Positions 12,301-22,156 of a stretch of DNA of 64,000 nucleotides are shown here, one piece after another. The notes under the pieces are model-generated. The model did no database searches, was not told where the DNA came from, and saw only the letters and a program-made list of their open reading frames with translations. Made by a program: the position numbers and the translations under genes. The DNA comes from Sipunculus nudus (lineage: Eukaryota > Annelida > Sipuncula > Golfingiida > Sipunculidae), in the NCBI GenBank assembly GCA_026874595.1, contig CM049317.1:21340882-21404881 (forward strand). Reading direction: 5' to 3'. Position 1 is the stretch's first letter, and every line of letters starts with the position of its first letter.

Positions 12301-15300
12301 TGGGATGATGCTTATTTAAATTGGGGTCATGACCTTTCCTATGATAGTGGCCTTGACCTTGAATATTGCCATATATGGTGAAAATCACACACCTCTTATG
12401 ATATCTCCAGTGTTGATAGCCATATGGATTTCAAACATGACTTATGTATGGCCTACCACTAAAGTAAGAACCCTATAGGTTCTAGAGTCATGAGGTCAAA
12501 GGTCAAGGTCACTGGACTGGCATTTTAAAAGATACTGTGGATGCATTTTAAGCCAAACTTTCATCCCAGGTCTTCCATCTTGAATATATAGCTCACTTGC
12601 CAATAGTGGATGATCCATATAAATTTTGGGGTCACAAGGTCAAAGGTCAAGGCCACAGGAGCTATCTGTCCAAAAATTAGTTTCTGGATGATAATTCCTG
12701 CTTTTATTGATGTACTGATTTCAAACTTGACTTATATATGTCCCATTGAAAAAGCAAGACTCCAATTGATTTTAGGGTCATGAGGTCAAAGGTCAAGGTC
12801 ACAGGACACATCTTTAAAAAGATTGTGGATGCATTTTCAGCCAAACAATTCATCTCAGACCTTTCATCTTGCACATATAAGTTATCTGCTAATAGTGGAT
12901 GATCCATATAAATTTTGGGGTCACAAGGTCAAAGGTGAAGGTCACAGGAGCCATCTGTCCAAAAATTAGTTTCTGGATGATAATTTCTTCTTTTACTGAT
13001 GTATGGATTTCAAACTTGGCTTTGTTATTGACCCATTAGAAAAGCAAGACCCAAATTGATTTTGGGGTCATGAGGTCAAAGGTCAAGGTCACAGGAAACC
13101 TCTTTAAAAAGATTGTGGATGCATTTTCAGCCAAACAATTCATCTCAGATCTTTCATCTTGCACATATAGTTCACCTGCCAAGAGTGGAAGACCCCTATC
13201 AATTTTGAGGTCACAAGTTCAAAGGTGAAGGTCACAGGAGCCATATGTTGGAAAAATTAGTTTCTGGATGATAATTCCTGCTTTTATTGATGTATGGATT
13301 TCAAACTTGACTTATATATGTCCCATTGGAAAAGCAAGACCCAAATTGTTTTTGGGATCATGAGGTCAAAGGTCAAGGTCACAGGACACATCTTTAAAAA
13401 GATGTGGATGCATTTTCAGCCAAACATTTCATCTCAGATCTTTCATCTTGCACATATAGTTCACCTGCCAAGAGAGGAAGAACCCTATCAATTTTGAGGT
13501 CACAAGGTCAAAGGTGAAGGTCACAGGAGCCATCTGTCCAAAAATTAGTTTCTGGATGATAATTCCTTCTTTTATTGATGTTTGGATTTCAAACTTGACT
13601 TGTATTTGACCCATTGGAAAAGCAAGACCGGAATTGAATTTGGGGTCATGAGGTCAAAGGTCAAGGTCACAGGAAATCTCTATAAAAAGATTGTGGATGC
13701 ATTTTCAGCCAAACTATTCATCTCAGATCTTTCATCTTGCACATATAGTTCACCTGCCAAGAGTGGAAGACCCCTATCAATTTTGAGGTCAAAGGTGAAG
13801 GTCACAGGAGCCATCTGTCCAAAAATTAGTTTCTGGATGATAATTCCTTCTTTTACTGATGTATGGATTTCAAACTTGGCTTTGTTATTGACCCATTAGA
13901 AAAGCAAGACCCAAATTGATTTTGGGGTCATGAGGTCAAAGGTCAAGGTCACAGGAAACCTTTTTAAAAAGATTGTGGATGCATTTTCAGCTAAACAATT
14001 CATCTCAGATCTTTCATCTTGCACATATAGTTCACCTGCCTAGAGTGGAAGACCCCTATCAATTTTTAGGTCACAAGGTCAAAGGTGAAGGTCACAGGAG
14101 CCATCTGTCCAAAAATTAGTTTTTGGATGATAATTCCTGCTTTTATTGATGTATGGATTTCTAACTTGACATATATATGTCCCATTGGAAAAGCAAGACC
14201 CAAATTGATTTTGGGATCATGAGGTCAAAGGTCAAGGTCACAGGACACATCTTTAAAAAGATGTGGATGCATTTTCAGCCAAAAATTTCATCTCAGATCT
14301 TTCATCTTGCACATATAGTTCACCTGCCAAGAGAGGAAGAACCCTATCAATTTTGAGGACACAAGGTCAAAGGTTAAGGTCACAGGAGCCATCTGTCCAA
14401 AAATTAGTTTCTGGATGATAATTCCTTCTTTTATTGATGTTTGGATTTCAAACTTGACTTGTATTTGACCCATCGGAAAAGCAAGACCGGAATTGAATTT
14501 GGGGTCATGAGGTCAAAGGTCAAGGTCACAGGAAACCTCTATAAAAAGAATGTGGATGCATTTTCAGCCAAATAATTCATCTCAGATCTTTCATCTTGCA
14601 CATATAGTTCACCTGCCATAGAGTGGAAGACCCCTATCAATTTTGAGGTCACAAGGTCAAAGGTGAAGGTCACAGGAGCCATCTGTCCAAAAATTAGTTT
14701 CTGGATGATAATTCCTTCTTTCACTGATGTATGGATTTCAAACTTGGCTTTGTTATTGACCCATTAGAAAAGCAAGACCCAAATTGATTTTGGGGTCATG
14801 AGGTCAAAGGTCAAGGTCACAGGACACATCTTTAAAAAGATGTGGATGCATTTTCAGCCAAACATTTCATCTCATATCTTTCATCTTGCACATATAGTTC
14901 TCCTGCCAAGAGAGGAAGAACACTATCAATTTTGAGGTCACAAGGTCAAAGGTGAAGGTCACAGGAGCCATCTGTCCAAAAATAAGTTTCTGGATGATAA
15001 TTCCTGCTTTATTGATGTATAGATTTCAAACTTGACTTGCATATGTCCCATTGGAAAAGCAAGACCCAAATTGATTTTGGGGTTATGAGATCAAAGGTCA
15101 AGGTCACAGGACACATCTTTAAAAAGATCAAGGTCACAGGACCAACATCTTCAACAAGATTGTGGATCGTTAGATGGAATAAACAATAAATATGCCAAGT
15201 GTCAGTATATGCTGCTAAAAATGGGAGTCTGTTCTTGTAGGAGGGGGGCCTACTATGTCTGGGGATACTCTGGCACCTGCAGTGCCAAGAAATGTCTAGT

Positions 15301-16259
15301 TATCTACTAGTTGCTGCTGTATGTTACAGTTATAATCCACTAGTTTTTGCCGTATGTTACAGTTATAATCCACTAGTTGATCCGCGCCTGTACCCACAGG
15401 TTGTTGTCGCATGTTACAGTTATTATCCTCTAGTTGCTGTCGTATGTTGCAGTTTTAATCCACTAGTTGTGCTGTATGTTACAGAACTTTATAATACACT
15501 AATTGCTGCTGTATGTTACAGGACCGGTCAGTGGTGATCGCGACCTACGCCTGTTGCGGGTTCGGCAGCCTGGGTGCGGTGGGCGTGGCCCTCGGGACTA
15601 TGCTTGCAATCAGCCGAGGCAAGCAACGGCACATGGTCACGGAACTCATGCCGAGGGCCCTCATCCACGGGAATATTGCGGCCTTCATGACAGCATGCAT
15701 GGCCGGTAGGTAGAGCTAGCTGTATACTTCCATTGCTGTGACGAATGCGCTGAACCTAAATAGCAAATACGTCAAAGTATTCGTCGGTTCTCCTTTTTCA
15801 ACTGAAAATGGTTATACTGTCCTACTCTCAAATCATACATTGATATATCCCCATGTCAGACATGCATATTTTGCCCATAACATAATAATTGCCTTTTTGA
15901 CCTCGAAAAGAAGGGCATTTGTTTGCGTGACCAAGAATATTAAGCTTCAAAATCAGACATAGTCATTTATATATACGAGTATTTAAATTTTATTGAAACA
16001 TCACAATATTTTAAAACTTTTTGTAAATTTGCTTTAAAAAAAATCCGCTCATACAGGCAATATTTTTAAATATGTTTGAATAATTAAAACCGAAAAGTTA
16101 GATAACATAGAGATATTTTTGTAGAGAGGAGAAAAATCCACTCTCCGTTTTAACAAAGAAAAAAAATCTGTTTCAGGTCTGTTGTGGGACGGAAGTGAAA
16201 TCCCCAAGGCGTCCAATTTTACAACCGTACCTGTGGCTTACACGACCTTGACCCCGTGA
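1..16259 (+). CDS. Concentrative nucleoside transporter (SLC28/CNT-like), 3' part: four exons 1..105, 1711..1869, 15522..15705, 16177..16259
   Basis: Sodium- or proton-coupled nucleoside uptake at the plasma membrane is the known role of this family. The exons join in phase (0, 0, 1) into an uninterrupted frame of 176 codons plus TGA. Recognisable CNT blocks in order are the segment ending ENLTFQ, SYVLWPMALIMGVEIEDA (compare MGVEW in animal CNT3), GAKLFVDEIICYQGL (the family signature GxKxxxNEFVAY), IATYACCGFGSLGAVGV (family CGFANxSSIGI) and MTACMAG near the C-terminus. The tail after MAG is short, ending TTLTP. The luminal loop between the two signature blocks is shorter than in vertebrate CNT3. 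Oddities: the Asn of NEFVAY is Asp, and the Asn and second Ser of CGFANxSS are Ser and Ala. Earlier exons lie left of the window. A very small exon hidden in the 13.7-kb intron cannot be excluded, although the phases fit without one. Confidence 0.88.
125..430 (+). mobile_element. 0.3-kb MITE, family M1, copy 1 (diverged)
   Basis: Starts ttaggccaag...ggtagggttctaaggc and ends with the inverted counterpart (tacttgagaacccaacctttt). The interior matches the other three copies, including the shared run caattctgttattatcatgctttt and tgatcatatgacatttttat in pieces. It lies in a transporter intron. Confidence 0.7.
431..1710. other. Intron sequence without recognised genes
   Basis: AT-rich intron of the transporter. 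The only structure noted is a patch at about 1200-1310 with two TATCGATA palindromes (1211-1218, 1262-1269) and several related ATATCG words. Confidence 0.6.
1711..1869 (+). CDS. CNT-like transporter, exon B
   Basis: 159 bp, phase 0 at both ends, acceptor ttgtag and donor gtaagc. Codes 53 residues, including MALIMGVEIEDAGEVASLLG and GAKLFVDEIICYQGL. The Glu of DEIICY is the conserved substrate-contacting Glu of the family; the preceding Asn is replaced by Asp. Confidence 0.9.
2217..3298 (+). repeat. 33-bp minisatellite, left array
   Basis: About 32 imperfect units of 33 bp with consensus ccactagttgttgccgtatg followed by ttagagttataat (or ttacagttataat). The unit is 11 codons long, so the minus strand stays open with a repeated DYNSNIRQQLV pattern. 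I regard that as an artefact of period and composition. Some units have small insertions (ccagtaattcgactag). The array stops where Helentron-like copy A begins. Confidence 0.95.
3299..6508 (+). mobile_element. Helentron-like non-autonomous element (HINE type), copy A
   Basis: The 5' end is attattgtaTCCCCAGACAAAG, followed by a CCG microsatellite. A subterminal inverted copy (CTATGTCTGGGGATA, 6461-6475) precedes a 7-bp-stem hairpin TGGCACCTGCGGTGCCA (6479-6495) and the 3' terminus aatgtCTAG|T. This layout (asymmetric inverted repeats, 3' hairpin, CTAG end, tandem-repeat core) is what is known for Helentron-derived HINEs such as DINE-1. The core from about 4000 to 6300 is a 288-bp higher-order tandem repeat made of two related units of about 144 bp. 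No Rep/helicase coding sequence is present. The exact 5' boundary is uncertain by about 6 bp. Confidence 0.75.
3350..3392 (+). repeat. CCG/GCC trinucleotide microsatellite
   Basis: Around 14 consecutive GCC units near the 5' end of copy A. Copies B and C have shorter, interrupted versions at the same internal place, so this is a variable part of the element. Confidence 0.95.
6509..8680. other. Diverged repeat-derived sequence between elements A and B
   Basis: No coding signal. Phrases such as tttgttcaaatggt...gacttttggctgagttat recur in decayed form near 6535 and 7811, and GGTGGCGCCACCT-type palindromes occur at about 7526 and 7991, suggesting old, internally repetitive transposon remains. 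Confidence 0.5.
8681..8850 (+). repeat. Dispersed duplicate 1 of the flank that hosts element B (empty site)
   Basis: About 165 bp nearly identical to 11662-11826 (cataagaatgggaattcagg onward). Here the sequence runs on as ctcttattatttttaataaa, whereas in the second copy it is cut at ttattatt by the start of element B. It therefore represents the empty target site for the 5' end of B. Confidence 0.85.
9496..10930 (+). repeat. Repeat with ctcagctgac...ctgagc hairpin, GTCC microsatellite and two internal units of about 0.69 kb
   Basis: Begins with an inverted motif (agctcag...ctgagct) followed by a (GTCC)n run at about 9545-9590. The block at 9640-9905 recurs at 10325-10585 (shared phrases caagactgcctaatatcaaa and gttatgggcccaaacataat). 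It looks like another tandem-cored non-autonomous element. Its 3' boundary was not found. Confidence 0.55.
11662..11826 (+). repeat. Dispersed duplicate 2, truncated by element B
   Basis: Same sequence as 8681-8845, with a handful of differences, ending at ctcttattatt where copy B begins. Confidence 0.85.
11822..15300 (+). mobile_element. Helentron-like non-autonomous element, copy B
   Basis: Same 5' end, first 700 bp, tandem core and 3' end as copy A, in the same orientation. The 3' hairpin is TGGCACCTGCAGTGCCA (one stem mismatch relative to A), ending aatgtctag|t at 15300. The core has one more 288-bp unit than copy A. The CCG tract is reduced and interrupted. Confidence 0.75.
15301..15521 (+). 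repeat. 33-bp minisatellite, right array, ending at exon C acceptor
   Basis: Six to seven diverged units of the same 33-bp repeat as 2217-3298, including the rare variant gatccgcgcctgta found at about 3118 in the left array. The last unit, acactaattgctgctgtatg then ttacag, is the splice acceptor of exon C. Confidence 0.9.
15522..15705 (+). CDS. CNT-like transporter, exon C
   Basis: 184 bp. It begins in phase 0 after acceptor gtatgttacag, which is the last unit of the intronic minisatellite, and ends in phase 1 at donor gtaggt. Codes DRSVVIATYACCGFGSLG through FMTACMAG. It is clearly more GC-rich than its surroundings. The alternative donor 4 bp downstream breaks the frame with exon D. Confidence 0.9.
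16177..16259 (+). CDS. CNT-like transporter, terminal exon D
   Basis: The acceptor tttcag at 16171-16176 restores phase 1 and gives LLWDGSEIPKASNFTTVPVA then YTTLTP and TGA. N-F-T is a possible glycosylation sequon, as in the C-terminal tail of vertebrate CNT3. The end of the 3' UTR is not certain; AATAAA-like signals occur near 17117 and 17813. Confidence 0.8.
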
Positions 16260-16916
16260 TACAAAACCATGAAACCTCACGTGTTAGTTTGTGCAGCGGG
16301 CTGCCTTGTAATTGGTCGAATGTGAATGTGACGCCATGGCGACTGACAAAATGCACCCACTGACCCTTGTCTGCAGTGTTTACTACCTCACCAGTCCAAG
16401 GTTTTGGATGTACCGCGAGATTATGTAAACAAGGCCGAGAATGTATTTAAAATCTTGCCACTGCGTTTTTCACTGCAAGAACCGTGCAAAATGTCCACAA
16501 GGTGTGTTCTTGTATATAATCTTGGATCGAAAAAATTCATTGATATTTGTATTTTCAAATTTTCAGAATTTGTGTAGGCCTACCAATTCAGAATTGTCCG
16601 CGGAAGGCGAAAAATACAGCTTTAATTATACCATGGACAGATTCAGGAAAAGTATGATTTGTTGTTTACGTTAACGTGTAATACCAATGATAGACTGATA
16701 TATCAAAAACCAACACACACAAAAACCATTTGTGTATTTCAAAAGAAGATAAAATTCACATTTTATGAGGTGGAACAGATATTGAGAAACAGCAGAATCT
16801 TGCCCTTGTTGACAGCATTTCATATATGTATAGCAGCAATATGTCTGATGTTGATGTCAGAATATAATGAATATTTGAAAAAAAAATTAAATTTTGTCAT
16901 CAATTGTAGCGAGATT

Positions 16917-16945
16917 GTCACGTGACCTGGAATACGTCACGTGAT
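16917..16945. promoter_or_regulatory. Two GTCACGTGAY palindromic E-boxes
   Basis: GTCACGTGAC (16917-16926) and GTCACGTGAT (16936-16945), 19 bp apart. The first is an exact match to the CLEAR/TFEB-type element. Function is inferred from motif only. Confidence 0.4.
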
Positions 16946-16984
16946 ATTAATTGATTCATAGACTTGTTCTATTCCAGGGACAAT

Positions 16985-17016
16985 TATACATATACATATA
17001 TATATTTATATATATA

Positions 17017-17092
<76 letters not shown>
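16985..17092. repeat. AT dinucleotide microsatellite
   Basis: More than 100 bp of almost pure TA repeats. Confidence 0.95.
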
Positions 17093-17094
<2 letters not shown>

Positions 17095-18074
17095 TGCTTG
17101 CCGTATTTATACTGGAAAAAAATAAATAAATGTACTCTGTTGATTGTTAGGGGCCCTTATAATATAATGTGTATGTCGTGATATGGGCCAGTGTATATTT
17201 TGTACATATAGCGTAGATTGGCATAGCGTGTATTAATGTATGGAACGCGCTGAATAGGCAGTCTTGATTCCGATACTTGGGACATAAACATACATGACGC
17301 CTCTGTTAACATTTACTTAATTCACATTTACTAGAGTCATATATGATTCTGGGAGACACTTGGAATTAGAGTTTTCAATTTCTGGATCTTTGTTGATTGA
17401 ATCACTGTGATTGAAGTAACACCGTAGTGTGTTAGTGATTTTAATTTAGTGCCATAACGTTTTTGGAAAAGACTTTCATACTTCTTTGCAGTAGAATTCA
17501 ATCACTTTACCTGTTATGATAAGATATTTTCTTTTTTTTATGTGGCTTACATTTATTTTTTTAGATTTAGGTTTAAAGTTTGTAAAAAGAAACATTTTCA
17601 TTTTTGTGGTTTCAGTTTTACAGATATTAATGATGTCGATGTGAGAGATACCGCTCATAATTACTATATATATATATATATAGATGATATAAGTCTGAAT
17701 AATATGACAAAATTCTCACGCCCATGCGAAATGTTAGCGACAAATATTAGACCTTGTACCGAGAAAATCTGCCTGAATGATTAAAGATGCCTATTTGTTT
17801 TTCTTATAATTTTAAATAAATGAATCCTTTTTCACTGTCACCATGGATGTAAATCAATTGCAAACTATGCCTGGCCAAAAAACATTCAGTCCGTACCATA
17901 ATGCTCAGGAAACAAAATACTCATGAATATTAATAAGATCTCCTTACCCTCAACTTTGGCTTAGTGATCTGACTTTTTTCCTAATTTATGGGAATACTTT
18001 GTATGCAAATAAGTGTTAGCATCAGTAATTATAAAAGATTATACTGGTCAGGGTTAACGTCATTCAGGAATCAA

Positions 18075-18099
18075 TGACGTCATTAGTAGGATGACGTCA
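18075..18099. promoter_or_regulatory. Twin perfect CREs (TGACGTCA)
   Basis: TGACGTCA at 18075-18082 and 18092-18099, 17 bp apart, with a half site (aacgtcatt) about 20 bp upstream. Known as CREB/ATF sites; no gene start is recognised nearby. Confidence 0.4.
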
Positions 18100-18469
18100 T
18101 GAACACAATGAAGAGAACTTGATAGAGTCTCAGAGCAGCGCGTGTTGTTGATGTTTTTGTACTTAACATATTATGTATACGATATGTAGTCAGGACATGT
18201 ACAGATAAAGTTGCCTTTATAGGATACGAGGTCATAAATAAACTAGATCATGTATAAAAGAACGACTTTGTTGTTTACTTTAGTAATGAATTTTCACAAA
18301 AGTTACATTTAACAGGCCGAATGCAGAAAGCAGTTTTATTCAGATTCATTACCTGATGATAGCACCACTGTTGATTTCCACCAAGACTGATTTGCGTTGT
18401 CTATTGTTTGTATTCTCTGATGATAAGACCATTCATTGAGAAGACCAATCATTGAATGGCAAACTCTGG

Positions 18470-19690
18470 TGCAGTTAATGTAGGTAATGCTGCAACAGCT
18501 TGTGTTTATACCTTCGGTAGTCAGCGCCGCCTATCCTGCCCACTGTCTGTCTCTCTATTCTTAAGCTTTCCTCACTCCTGCCTTGACTGCTTGTTTTCAG
18601 CTGTAGTAGCCTTTGGCCTTCCAACTTGTCATATCTGGTGTCTGAGGTCAATTCATGTCCTTGTGGATGCAACCATTGCCCATGCAGCGGACATGACTTG
18701 GCCATCAGATTTGGCTCTGGACGGACAAAGCATACATGCTATGAAGCCCTGCCTGCCCCGGGACAGCCTTGTTGGATACTCAAATATTTCTTTGTGGGTG
18801 ATTACGGATTGTTCCAAGGCTGCAGAGATGGAACACATCCAGTCTATCCTCATATTGGGCGTAGAGTGTCGATGTCTCAAATATTTTTTTTGAGCGTACT
18901 GAGCACAATCTTGATACGCTTGAACCTTCGTTGTTGAAAATCAGCACGACGTTCTTCCACATCTTCTTGTTCAGACATGTCATCGTCCCTCGGCATTGGC
19001 AATCCTCTTGTCATACTCATTAAAACAAGTGAAAGTTGGTTGCAGATGGTGGAGACCAGGTAGATGAACTCTTCCTCCACTTCCATACTGTGATCATCGA
19101 CATGGGTGTTTGGGACGCTGCTTACAGCTTTGAAATGATGTCATACTACTTGAGAATGATGGTCAGTCCACAGCTGCTGCAAGTATAAGCGAAGAAATCA
19201 AGGAGTCTGTAGAGCTTCCTCAGTGTGAGTTGCCAGTGCACCATCTTCTGAAACACAGCATCTCGTGTGTCAGCACTTGTCGCACTTTGGTAAAAGCTCA
19301 CAGTAAAGCAACGACGAACAAGCTCCCATCACTTACTGTGTGAAGGTGATTACCATTATGACAGAATTCGAAGGCGTGAGAAAGCAGCAAGAAGAAGATG
19401 CCAAACAATGTGACGGAGAAGACAGTTGATCTGAGGATATTCCGTCATAATGTACGATGCTCTCTGCATACCATCATAGGAGGATGTTATCATTGTGAGG
19501 AGCTTTTTGGAGGGGGCATCCGATTTCTGTTGACACGGTCAAAGCCCTTGGTCAGATCAATGAAGGTGATAAAAAGAGGGTAACTCTGCTCTCGAGATTT
19601 TTCCTGCAGCTGCAACAAAGAGATAATCTTATCTACGATTGGTCTTCCTACTCTGAAACTGCACTGGTTAACATTTCCCATTACGTATAC
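18470..19690 (-). pseudogene. Degenerate non-LTR retrotransposon (LINE) reverse transcriptase, minus strand
   Basis: Read on the minus strand from 19690 downward, blocks typical of LINE reverse transcriptases appear in order across several frames: NQCSFRVGRPIVDKIISLLQ, LFITFIDLTKGFDRVNR (motif A with its Asp), remnants of the ATHTEEAL region after the catalytic FADD box (frame broken, box itself lost), EEEFIYLVSTICNQLSL (compare FTYLGSTI), TLYAQYEDRLDVFHLCSL and AGLHSMYALSVQSQIRW followed by a GH-R-M block. At least four frameshifts and stops separate these. No endonuclease part or 3' tail was identified. Clade not assigned. Confidence 0.8.
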
Positions 19691-20935
19691 ATATTTGTAT
19701 CTGTTTTTTTGATCGAAGCAACGATTAGAAAAAAGGGACGGGAACAAGCTGATATAGTTGATGTAATGGCACACCTTTCATATGATGAGTTGATTCTTAC
19801 ACCAGTCGGCGTTCATGCATGCAGTAGGCCTTAATTAATGACAATCATGTAATCCTTTATATTTTATTTTTAGTTATTTTGCTGCCCCCATTTTTTAAAT
19901 GCCGAAAGTTTTCCTCATTAAAACAAAAGTTGGAAAATATGAACGAACACAGTTTTTATTTTAGGAAATGACTTACATAAATAAGTAATAGTAGAACTCT
20001 ATAATACCTCTCCTTGGTTTTGGGAGTTAAAAAGTAAGTCTTATGGAAAACAAGTCTTACTAGCTTTCCTGATAAGGTTAATTTGCCCCAAGGGGAGTCC
20101 CTTGAAATGCGTTCGCGACCGCCTGTTAATCCGTGTTTGTACCACAGCTGAAGGACCGTGAAATGCAGAAAAGGTTGGTTAATTATAAATCCGCAATAAC
20201 GAAAAAAGAGTTATCTATTTTATCTAGAACTAGAATTCTGGTCCATATTAGACTGTATATTTGTGTTGTATTAAATTAAACCCGAACTTTTATTTCACTA
20301 GATCAATTAAGCTATACATTTTGCCATAAGGCTATAAAAAAGGAAAAGGTTAAAATATATTTATATACTTCTGCCGGTAACCGTGCAGTAATAATAAGCT
20401 CGAGAAAGTAACATTTCCATAACGACACTATAACAGATCCAAGTGCAATCACCTTAGATATAAAAAAATTAACTCAGTGTGAACTACTAAGTACCTTCTG
20501 CAGGCCACTTGGTGAAGACACGATTTTCAATACCACATTGAAGGTAATATTGTCCTTACTTTAAATATAGAGGCACAAAATTTCATTTGACTATTTTATT
20601 CTTCAAATGTGCCTCATTTCCACAGTCATGTATCTTATAACTTGCTGTTTGTTGATCTTGGACAGCTTTATCAGTTGTACGAGACCAATGGTGCCAAGTA
20701 TCATTCCCTCAATTTGCGTAGACTTAAAACCTATTTTGACTAAAAATATTTTAGAAAGGCAAAAGGCAGGCTTATCAGTTTCAGCTCCGTAATCATCTAT
20801 TTTCACCTTGAAATTTTTGCATAAATTTTATGATATAAATTTTTTTTAACATTATATAATATTAATTTTATATGAATTTTATACGTTTGCTTCAGTAAGA
20901 CAAACATTTCTGTTATTCGTCGAAGTTTAAACGAC
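19691..20935. other. No feature recognised
   Basis: AT-rich intergenic sequence with no coding or repeat structure I can support. Confidence 0.5.
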
Positions 20936-21436
20936 CCGGGTTATAAAGGTCACCATCAAAGGTGCCCATTCACACACCTTTTGAAAAAGAATTTATGTTA
21001 TTTCGGGCTTCCTCTGTGTATATATTAATGATCTAAAGGTAGTTTTGGTTGTGAAAAGTTCTTATAATGCCTACGTGAAGGATATATGAACTTGTTTATC
21101 TGCAACATGTTCATAAACACAGCAATGTTGACAAACGGGAATAAAAAATGTAACCTTAGGTGGTAGGTTGCGTATATGCGGAGGTAGAAAGGTCTCTTGT
21201 AGAAAAACGCCGTTTGCAAAGCACTGGCTTATCTGACTTTCTGCCAGGTGCCCTTGTTGAATTCATTTTGATTATTTTGGCGGGCCCCCATATATTAAAA
21301 ACATGCACGTTGATATAAGCAAAACAAGCAGCCCGTGTGTGGTGATATCCACGTTTTCTGGCCTATTTTTATAAAGCTCCAAGGGATAACCTTTATATTA
21401 TCAAAGTCATATAATTGATTGGGCCCCGTTAATGTA
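20936..21436 (+). repeat. 0.5-kb dispersed repeat, family R3, copy X
   Basis: Shares extended similarity, in opposite orientation, with 38366-38870 (for example tgcatatatgcggaggtagaaa and the ends ggtgcccatt / gattgggcccc) and, more weakly, with 24930-25300. Non-coding. Confidence 0.7.
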
Positions 21437-21887
21437 AATAAAAATTGTCACTTTTTACTACAACTGTCGTTTATATTTTCAAAAAAAATCAATTAAAAAG
21501 ATATACGTTAATTGGAAGTAAAGTCAATCTTATAAATAACAGGTCATATCACACTCATAATGAAAGCGTAACGACCTATTATTTCATACAGGGTAGAACT
21601 GGTGTCTTGCCTAGACCATCCATCCGCCCAACACACACAAACACATACACGCCACAGTTCCATCAAAAGCTTTTGATGAAAGCCGCAAACAGACAAACCA
21701 AACAAGTAACCATGTGTAATATAATACCACAGCACCTGGTGAAAGTAAAACTTGTTCTTCAGAAACAACTGAAATTCACTTTACATGTAGTACCATAAAT
21801 AATATTTTGTATAAAATAAGATACCCGCGATTAGGAGGCCCACACTAATGTAATCAGCTGTTCATGTGTGGTGGGGAGGGTTCAGCG

Positions 21888-22156
21888 CAGGGAGGGTCCG
21901 GTGGCCTCCCGGGTGTGGGGGGGGGGGGGGGGGGGAGGGGGTGACAGAATCTTAGGGAATTGGGGGGGGGATGGCTCAACAGCCTGACACACTTTGTATT
22001 CTAGTATAACATTCGTATGTAGAAAAAGGGTAGAAAAGGGCGCGATACGCAAACTACGATACTGTTGTCTGCTATTAAGCGTATATTATTTTAAATCGAA
22101 AAAGGCCCCTACCCTCCCCCATCCCATCTCCCATGAACCTTCTGAATCCGCCCCTG
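21888..22156. mobile_element. Possible G-rich hAT-type MITE
   Basis: The right end TCTGAATCCGCCCCTG is the inverse of the CAGGGGCGGATNC terminus common in hAT MITEs. The left end cagggagggtccgg is a decayed counterpart. Flanks gttcagcg and ggttcggg are only loosely similar, so the target duplication is not convincing. The interior has a 20-plus run of G at about 21916. A similar right end occurs at 51821-51832. Confidence 0.4.

Larger units (their letters stand above)
16260..18440. other. 3' flank of the transporter gene; no genes seen
   Basis: AT-rich sequence holding the inferred 3' UTR, a paired E-box site (16917-16945), a long AT microsatellite (16985-17092) and a pair of CRE palindromes (18075-18099). 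Confidence 0.6.

Noticed and set aside
4000-15100. Many 60-105 codon frames such as MDFKLDLYMSHWKSKTQI
   Set aside because: The same peptide recurs once per 288-bp unit in both elements; this is periodic non-coding repeat, not a gene family.
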